From positions 1 through 11,146 of the forward strand of contig JABDJE010000060.1 of assembly GCA_013002625.1 (NCBI GenBank): a stretch of DNA of 11,146 bases, given 5' to 3'. A program made the position numbers and the translations under genes. The notes under the pieces were generated by a model. The model had not been told where the DNA came from. It ran no database searches and saw only the letters and a list, made by a program, of their open reading frames with translations. Below, in pieces: positions 6,423 to 11,146 of the stretch (position 1 is the first letter of the stretch; every line of letters starts with the position of its first letter). This DNA comes from Saprospiraceae bacterium (lineage in GTDB: Bacteria; Bacteroidota; Bacteroidia; Chitinophagales; Saprospiraceae).

Positions 6423-7043
6423 ATGGCGGACAATCATTTTATAATAGGTATCTCCGGAGGAAGCGGTTCAGGTAAAACTTCATTCGTCAAAGCACTGAAG
6501 GAGAAAATCGCGGATATGGATGTATGTTTCATTTCTATGGACAATTATTACTTGCCAAGAGAAAAGCAATATACAGACCTGAAAGGGGTCAAAAACTTCG
6601 ATTTACCTGAATCGATCAATGCACAATCATTGAAAGAAGACTTGCAGAACTTACTCGAAGGCAAGCCTGTTGAAAAGTTGGAATATGTTTTTAACAATGA
6701 AAAAGCAACCTCTCAAAAGATCGTGTTACATCCGGCAAAAATTTACATTATAGAAGGATTGTTTATCTATCACTACAGAGAGCTGAAAGATGTATTTGAT
6801 TTAAAATTGTACATCCATGCCAAAGAGAATTTGAAGTTGATCAGAAGAATACGACGCGATCGCCTTGAACGCAATTATCCGGTTGAAGATGTGATTTACA
6901 GATACGAACATCATGTCATGCCTTCTTACGAAAAATATATTTCAAACTACAAGGAGGACGTCGATATCGTGATCAATAACAACACCTCATTTGATATCGC
7001 GCTAGATCTGGTTAGTTCCTATATAGAGAAAAGACTGGCTTAA
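6423..7043 (+). CDS. udk: Uridine (uridine/cytidine) kinase family protein
   Basis: The product is a 206-residue cytoplasmic P-loop kinase that phosphorylates uridine or cytidine to the monophosphate in pyrimidine salvage. The Walker A motif GGSGSGKT is at residues 12-19. SMDNYY (38-43) and NFDLPESI (58-65) match the substrate-binding segments of uridine kinases. IIEGLF (109-114) matches the next conserved strand, and RRIRRDRLERNYPVEDVIYRY (141-161) resembles the lid region of E. coli Udk. A TTG at 6405 could add six residues, but it lies inside the -7 element and the palindrome, so the ATG at 6423, preceded by AAGG, is preferred. It diverges from a nucleoside transporter gene, which supports a salvage role. 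Other members of the uridine kinase/phosphoribulokinase superfamily are possible but less likely. Its stop codon touches that of the convergent lipoprotein gene. Confidence 0.86.
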   Translation: MADNHFIIGISGGSGSGKTSFVKALKEKIADMDVCFISMDNYYLPREKQYTDLKGVKNFDLPESINAQSLKEDLQNLLEGKPVEKLEYVFNNEKATSQKIVLHPAKIYIIEGLFIYHYRELKDVFDLKLYIHAKENLKLIRRIRRDRLERNYPVEDVIYRYEHHVMPSYEKYISNYKEDVDIVINNNTSFDIALDLVSSYIEKRLA

Positions 7044-7484
7044 TTACTCCCTGATCATATCTGCCGTCAATGTACCTCTGTTTAGACTGGAAAATTCTCT
7101 GTCAAATTGAGCCTGAATATTATTATTGTCAACCGCCAGAATGGTCCAAACATCTACAAGACCGTTATCCAAATTATTCAGGGTTACTGTGTTGCCTTCG
7201 CGTTCCCATGTAATATTGGCTGATTCAGCAAGCGGGAACCCGAGCACTTCAAAAGAATATTCAGAGAAACCTGTTCCATCTTCAAAAAATTCAACATACC
7301 CAATTGGGTTGTCATCAGACCCTGATTGAGGCAATCCAGCCACAGTGGCATCAATTTCTACATGGGTAAATACCCATTTAGAAGCCAAATCAAAATCGTC
7401 AGGGATAACAACAGGACCCGGTTCTTCGGATGAACATCCAAATATCAAAAATAGGCTTAAGGCCAGTAAGGTTAATTGTTTCAT
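7044..7484 (-). CDS. Lipocalin-like lipoprotein
   Basis: This is a small 146-residue exported protein. Residues 1-17 (MKQLTLLALSLFLIFGC) form a type II signal peptide ending at Cys17, followed by SSEEPG; acidic residues soon after the lipidated Cys resemble the surface-export signals described in some Bacteroidota. The mature part is probably beta-rich. The pattern WVFTHVEID, VEFFEDGTGFSEYSF, ITWEREGNTVTL, DVWTILAVDNNNIQAQF resembles the lipocalin-like domains common in this phylum, where repeated strands carry the sequence around W and GNTVTL. The ligand and role are unknown. It has its own promoter at 7510-7517. The TAA stop abuts the TAA of the uridine kinase gene with no base between, so any terminator must lie inside a coding region. 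Confidence 0.75.
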   Translation of the reverse strand: MKQLTLLALSLFLIFGCSSEEPGPVVIPDDFDLASKWVFTHVEIDATVAGLPQSGSDDNPIGYVEFFEDGTGFSEYSFEVLGFPLAESANITWEREGNTVTLNNLDNGLVDVWTILAVDNNNIQAQFDREFSSLNRGTLTADMIRE

Positions 7485-7509
7485 TCGGAATAGCTTAGTT
7501 ATTGCGCTG

Positions 7510-7517
7510 CAAATATA
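7510..7517 (-). promoter_or_regulatory. Bacteroidota -7 promoter element of the lipoprotein gene
   Basis: The minus strand reads TATATTTG, an exact TAnnTTTG match, 25 nt before the ATG at 7484. It continues GCAGC, like the element before the DUF2911 gene. No TTTG -33 element is visible at the expected distance. Confidence 0.58.
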
Positions 7518-7545
7518 TATAAAAGGGAGGTTTTAGGGTGAAGGT

Positions 7546-7636
7546 GTCAGGTTAGGGTTACGAGTTACGAGTTTCGAGTTTCGAGTTTCAAGTTTCGAGT
7601 TACGAGTTACGAGTTTCGAGTTTCAAGTTACAGGTC
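7546..7636 (-). repeat. Heptamer repeat array B, inverted member of the same family as array A
   Basis: Thirteen 7-bp units stand in one register. The core at 7560-7629 is ten units of ACGAGTT, TCGAGTT or TCAAGTT with no indel; the outer units (GTCAGGT, TAGGGTT, ACAGGTC) are degraded. Read on the minus strand the units are AACTCGA, AACTCGT or AACTTGA, the same motif as array A on the plus strand. The array sits between the divergent promoters of the lipoprotein gene and purL, in a 320-nt intergenic region. Confidence 0.92.
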
Positions 7637-7644
7637 GCTGCCTT

Positions 7645-7700
7645 TAAGCTTTATACTTTATACTTTAACCCTTTGACTTTCGACTTTATACTTTAAACCT
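7645..7700 (+). repeat. Heptamer repeat array C, 8 units of TATACTT type
   Basis: Eight 7-bp units run as TAAGCTT, TATACTT, TATACTT, TAACCCT, TTGACTT, TCGACTT, TATACTT and TAAACCT. The period equals that of arrays A and B, and the ACTT core is shared with array A in the same orientation. The register is shifted by one base relative to array B, which ends 8 nt earlier. The following 7701-7740 hold only a weak CTAAG/CTTAG dyad. Confidence 0.7.
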
Positions 7701-7740
7701 AAGCACCTCCCTCCCTTAGCTTTCAGCTACACATTACTAA

Positions 7741-7752
7741 TAATTATAATTA
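7741..7752. promoter_or_regulatory. 12-bp AT-only palindrome beside the purL promoter
   Basis: TAATTATAATTA is a perfect palindrome ending 6 nt before the purL -7 element, where a -33 box would be expected but is absent. It may be an operator or simply AT-rich promoter DNA. Confidence 0.3.
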
Positions 7753-7758
7753 ATAACA

Positions 7759-7766
7759 TATCTTTG
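7759..7766 (+). promoter_or_regulatory. Bacteroidota -7 promoter element of purL
   Basis: TATCTTTG matches TAnnTTTG exactly and is followed by CAC, a common context in this phylum. It would give a leader of about 35 nt before the ATG at 7805. No -33 TTTG is visible upstream. The leader is AT-rich with no Shine-Dalgarno site and no obvious riboswitch fold. Confidence 0.6.
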
Positions 7767-7804
7767 CACTTTAATTTTTTATACATATAAATTATCTTAA
7801 TATA

Positions 7805-10036
7805 ATGACTCCGGATCTGCAATTAACCAATCTAGAAATGGCCCAACAACTGGGGCTTACCGAAGAGGAGTATCAAAAGATAAATGACATCTTAGGACGT
7901 GTACCGAATTTCACCGAACTCAGTATATATTCTGTGATGTGGTCTGAGCATTGCTCATATAAAAATTCAATCAAATACCTTAAAACATTACCGCGCGATG
8001 GAGAGCGTCTTTTGGTAGGCGCTGGAGAAGAAAACGCAGGTCTTGTAGATATAGGCGAAGGTATGGCATGCGCATTTAAAATCGAATCGCATAACCACCC
8101 TTCTGCTATCGAACCCTATCAAGGTGCAGCGACCGGCGTAGGCGGAATCCATAGAGATATCTTCACAATGGGTGCCCGTCCAATAGCTGCGTTGAACTCA
8201 TTACGCTTTGGAAATTTAAAAGAAAGTCACACACAACATCTGGTTGAAGGTGTTGTGCGGGGCATTGGAGATTACGGCAACTGCCTAGGTGTTCCAACAG
8301 TTGGTGGCGAAGTATACTTTGAGGATTGTTACAATCAAAACATCCTGGTAAATGCCATGAGTGTCGGTGTGGTGAAAGTCGGGGAAACGGTTTCAGCCAT
8401 AGCTGATGGTCCAGGCAACCCAGTGTTTATCGTTGGATCAGCAACAGGAAAGGATGGAATACACGGTGCTACATTTGCTTCGGCGGATTTAACCGAAGAT
8501 TCTGCCGATGACTTGCCTGCAGTTCAGGTAGGCGACCCTTTTCAGGAAAAGCTGTTGTTGGAAGCTTCACTAGAGGCTATTAAAACTGGCGCAATGGTCG
8601 GCATGCAAGACATGGGGGCTGCAGGAATTTGCTGTTCAAGTTCTGAAATGAGCGCCAAGTCTGGTACGGGTATGCGCATCGATCTGGATAAGGTACCTAC
8701 AAGACAAGATAATATGCATGCCTTTGAAATCCTTTTGTCAGAAAGCCAGGAACGGATGCTGATCGTAGGCCATAAAGGTCAGGAAGATGCATTGTACGAA
8801 GTGTTTGACAAATGGGATCTTGAATGTCAACAAATTGGAGAAATTACAGATACAGGCTATCTTGAATTTTATAGACAAGGTGAGAAAGTCGCACATGTCC
8901 CTTCTGAAACACTCGTTTTGGGTGGCGGCGCACCAGTCTATGACAGGGAATTTACACGCCCTGCTTACATGGATAAAATTGAAGCCTTTGATATGAACAG
9001 CATAACCGAACCATCGGACTTAAAGTCTGTGGCACAACATATAACAGCTTTACCATCAATTGCTTCAAAGCGGTGGATTTATGAACAATACGATTCAATG
9101 GTGAGGACCAATACATTCAATACCAATGATCCGGCTGATGCGAACGTGATCCGATTAAAGGACAGTGAGAAGAGCCTGGTTGTTACTGTAGATTGCAATT
9201 CATCGTATGTTTTTGCAGATCCTTACAAAGGTGCCATGATTGCTGTTTCAGAAGCCGCTCGAAATATTGCCTGTACAGGTGGTAAGGGCGTAGCGATCAC
9301 CAATTGCTTGAATTTTGGAAACCCATACAATCCTGAAGTATATTATCAGTTTGTAAATGCGATCAAAGGTATGGGCGAGGCTTGCCGTAAGTTTAATACG
9401 CCTGTTACAGGAGGTAATGTCAGCTTTTATAACCAGACTGTAGATAAAGATGGGAATATCCCTGTATATCCAACCCCGACAATCGGGATGCTGGGAATTT
9501 TAGATAATCCCGAACACTTTACAACATTATCCTTTACGGATGCTGGAGATATACTGATTATGTTGGGAAGTCATGTCGATGATATCAATCAGTCCCAATA
9601 TTTGCGTCACTTCCACGGTGTTGAACATTCGCCGGCTCCGGAATTTGATCTGGATCAGGAATTCGTGCTTCATGACGTTGTAAGAGATTTAATCCAAGCA
9701 GGGATTTGCAAAAGTGTTCATGATGTGAGCGAGGGTGGCTTGTTCGTAAATTTGTTGGAATCTGGTATAAAAAATGGTCTTGGATTCAATATAAGTCTTG
9801 ACAATTCTGTTAGAAAGGATGCATTTTTATTTGGCGAGGCGCAAGGTCGAGTGGTCATAAGTCTATCAGCAAGCGATGTCTCTACGCTTACAGATATTGT
9901 GGGGTCAAGATCAAACTTTAGCCAGTTAGGCAGCGTTACAGAAGGTGACATCATCATAGAAGATGAACAATGGGGCCAGATTCAATCATGGTCAGAGGAA
10001 TACAATAATTCTATTCATAGATATTTTAAAAACTAA
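7805..10036 (+). CDS. purL: Phosphoribosylformylglycinamidine synthase subunit PurL (small type)
   Basis: This 743-residue cytoplasmic enzyme makes FGAM from FGAR, ATP and ammonia in de novo purine synthesis. Its length is that of the small PurL of Bacillus or Thermotoga, which works with PurS and the glutaminase PurQ; it is not the roughly 1300-residue fused form. Neither partner is in the window. MWSEHCSYKNS (45-55) carries the conserved His49. KIESHNHPSAIEPYQGAATG (92-111) and GVPTVGGEVYFED (162-174) are the first-half nucleotide-binding segments. ARNIACTGGKGVAITNCLNF and TPVTGGNVSFYN in the second half show the repeated AIRS-type architecture. No glutaminase domain is present at the C-terminus. 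The start at 7805 gives an N-terminus typical of the family (LTNLEMAQQLGLTEEEYQKI). The TlpA-like gene begins 12 nt downstream and is probably co-transcribed. Confidence 0.96.
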   Translation: MTPDLQLTNLEMAQQLGLTEEEYQKINDILGRVPNFTELSIYSVMWSEHCSYKNSIKYLKTLPRDGERLLVGAGEENAGLVDIGEGMACAFKIESHNHPSAIEPYQGAATGVGGIHRDIFTMGARPIAALNSLRFGNLKESHTQHLVEGVVRGIGDYGNCLGVPTVGGEVYFEDCYNQNILVNAMSVGVVKVGETVSAIADGPGNPVFIVGSATGKDGIHGATFASADLTEDSADDLPAVQVGDPFQEKLLLEASLEAIKTGAMVGMQDMGAAGICCSSSEMSAKSGTGMRIDLDKVPTRQDNMHAFEILLSESQERMLIVGHKGQEDALYEVFDKWDLECQQIGEITDTGYLEFYRQGEKVAHVPSETLVLGGGAPVYDREFTRPAYMDKIEAFDMNSITEPSDLKSVAQHITALPSIASKRWIYEQYDSMVRTNTFNTNDPADANVIRLKDSEKSLVVTVDCNSSYVFADPYKGAMIAVSEAARNIACTGGKGVAITNCLNFGNPYNPEVYYQFVNAIKGMGEACRKFNTPVTGGNVSFYNQTVDKDGNIPVYPTPTIGMLGILDNPEHFTTLSFTDAGDILIMLGSHVDDINQSQYLRHFHGVEHSPAPEFDLDQEFVLHDVVRDLIQAGICKSVHDVSEGGLFVNLLESGIKNGLGFNISLDNSVRKDAFLFGEAQGRVVISLSASDVSTLTDIVGSRSNFSQLGSVTEGDIIIEDEQWGQIQSWSEEYNNSIHRYFKN

Positions 10037-10048
10037 AGTATACATCAC

Positions 10049-11146
10049 ATGAGATTTAGAGCATACTTGTTATTATTGATAAGTGCAATTGTTTTTATAC
10101 AGTGCGACACAGCTTCTCCTGGATTAACGATTTCAGGAAATGTAGAAAATGCAAAAGACTTAACAGCTTATCTTGACTATAAAAGCCTGGACAATGCCAT
10201 CCAGCCAATTGCCAATGTTGCTGTTGAGGGCAATGGCAGTTTTTCATTTAATTATCCAGAAGGTTTAAAGCCCGGGATTTACAGAGTCCGTATAGGAACT
10301 CAGAGTGCAGATCTTATCCTTACCGGAAATGAAAAACAAATTAAACTGGAAGGCGATATTAATAATTTCAAAACCTACGACTACAGTATTACAGGTTCCG
10401 AATTATCAGAGACCTACAGACAAAAAGTTTCAGATTTGATCAATAGAAAAATAAGTTCCGAGGAGGTCAACGCATTTATGAAGAGTGATATTGATCCATT
10501 GCTTGCAGCAACTTTATCATTGGCCACAGCGCCTCCTAACCCTGCCAATCATGCCAACTACACATTTGTTTCAGACAAATTGAAAGCGGCATACGCAGAT
10601 ACAGAGATTGCCAATTCTTACGCCAACTTTGCGAGCATGATGTCCAAGCAATTCAAAATGCAACAATCAAAGTACAAGGTTCAAATTGGACAGCCTGCGC
10701 CGGATATTGCAATGACAGATGTAAAGGGTCAGGTCAAAAGACTCTCAGACTTGAAAGGCAAAGTTGTCTTGTTGGACTTCTGGGCAAGTTGGTGTGGACC
10801 ATGTCGTCGTGCAAATCCTCACGTTGTTGAAACTTACCACAAATACAAAGATCAGGGATTCACTGTATTCAGTGTGTCTTTAGACGGTTTGGATGCAAGA
10901 ACAAAACAACGTTTTCCTGCTGACCAATTGGATGCTCAGCTTAAAAAGCAAAAACAAAGATGGATTGATGCTATTGCAAAGGACAAACTGGAATGGGATA
11001 CCCATGTGAGTGATCTTAAAAAGTGGGAATGTGCGCCAGCAAAGGCTTATGGAGTCAGCAGTATACCACGAACCTTTATGATTGATAAAGAGGGTAGAAT
11101 TGCTGCTATGAACTTAAGAGGAGAACAAGTAGAAGAGGTGCTATTG
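10049..11146 (+). CDS. TlpA-like thioredoxin-fold lipoprotein with DUF4369-like N-terminus, 3' end outside window
   Basis: The frame is open to the last base, giving 366 residues without a stop. MRFRAYLLLLISAIVFIQC is a lipoprotein signal with the lipidated Cys19. Residues about 26-130 look like a DUF4369-type beta domain (LTISGNVENAKDLTAYLDYK, then YRVRIG and KQIKLEGDI). A helical linker follows to about residue 205. The thioredoxin/AhpC-TSA domain starts near KVQIGQPAPDIAMTDVKGQV. Its WCGPC redox motif is at 248-252 (Cys249, Cys252), and the cis-proline loop SSIPRTF has Pro340. Such proteins are thiol-disulfide oxidoreductases facing the periplasm, often reducing cytochrome c apoproteins or other thiols. 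Between the second strand (FSVSLDG) and KDKLEW there is an extra charged helical stretch (about 20 residues, TKQRFPADQLDAQLKKQKQR). No independent promoter is seen in the 12 nt after purL. Confidence 0.88.
   Translation, partial: MRFRAYLLLLISAIVFIQCDTASPGLTISGNVENAKDLTAYLDYKSLDNAIQPIANVAVEGNGSFSFNYPEGLKPGIYRVRIGTQSADLILTGNEKQIKLEGDINNFKTYDYSITGSELSETYRQKVSDLINRKISSEEVNAFMKSDIDPLLAATLSLATAPPNPANHANYTFVSDKLKAAYADTEIANSYANFASMMSKQFKMQQSKYKVQIGQPAPDIAMTDVKGQVKRLSDLKGKVVLLDFWASWCGPCRRANPHVVETYHKYKDQGFTVFSVSLDGLDARTKQRFPADQLDAQLKKQKQRWIDAIAKDKLEWDTHVSDLKKWECAPAKAYGVSSIPRTFMIDKEGRIAAMNLRGEQVEEVLL

Noticed and set aside
7699..7720. CTAAG/CTTAG hairpin before purL
   Set aside because: A 5-bp stem with an 11-nt loop and no U-run is too weak to call as a terminator or riboswitch.

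Overview
The window looks like chromosomal DNA of a Bacteroidota bacterium, probably of the Cytophagales or a neighbouring group. Three kinds of evidence point there. The protein families are typical of the phylum: a PIG-L deacetylase fused to a C-terminal glutamine-amidotransferase-like domain, a DUF2911 protein, a DUF4369/TlpA-type thioredoxin lipoprotein and a lipocalin-like lipoprotein. Shine-Dalgarno sites are mostly absent. Several genes are preceded by the Bacteroidota -7 element TAnnTTTG. The assignment is an inference from gene content, not from a marker gene.

Layout. (1) Positions 1-3706, plus strand: a tight operon with the 3' part of a large PIG-L/LmbE-type deacetylase (its 5' end lies outside the window), a 46-residue single-span membrane microprotein that overlaps the deacetylase stop by ATGA, and a sodium:solute symporter starting 2 nt later. 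(2) Positions 3705-4192: gene-free and made almost entirely of two ordered repeat arrays, 64 tetramers and then 20 heptamers, followed by a hairpin terminator that can serve both converging genes. (3) Positions 4193-5032, minus strand: a secreted DUF2911 protein. (4) Positions 5114-7043: a nucleoside-salvage pair in which a concentrative nucleoside transporter (minus) and a uridine kinase (plus) diverge from a 91-nt region holding a perfect 22-bp palindrome over the kinase promoter. (5) Positions 7044-7484, minus strand: a lipocalin-like lipoprotein whose stop codon directly abuts that of the kinase. (6) Positions 7485-7804: a divergent intergenic region with two promoters and two further heptamer arrays. 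One array is the inverted counterpart of the array in (2). (7) Positions 7805-11146, plus strand: purL (small-type FGAM synthase), then 12 nt, then a TlpA-like thioredoxin lipoprotein that runs off the window end.

Functionally, the first operon probably couples deacetylation and uptake of an unidentified, perhaps amino-sugar-derived, compound. The middle pair imports and phosphorylates nucleosides, and purL belongs to de novo purine synthesis. The least explained elements are the 46-residue microprotein, the cytosine-free tetramer array, the dispersed heptamer family and the kinase-promoter palindrome. No rRNA, tRNA, CRISPR array, insertion sequence or phage gene was seen.
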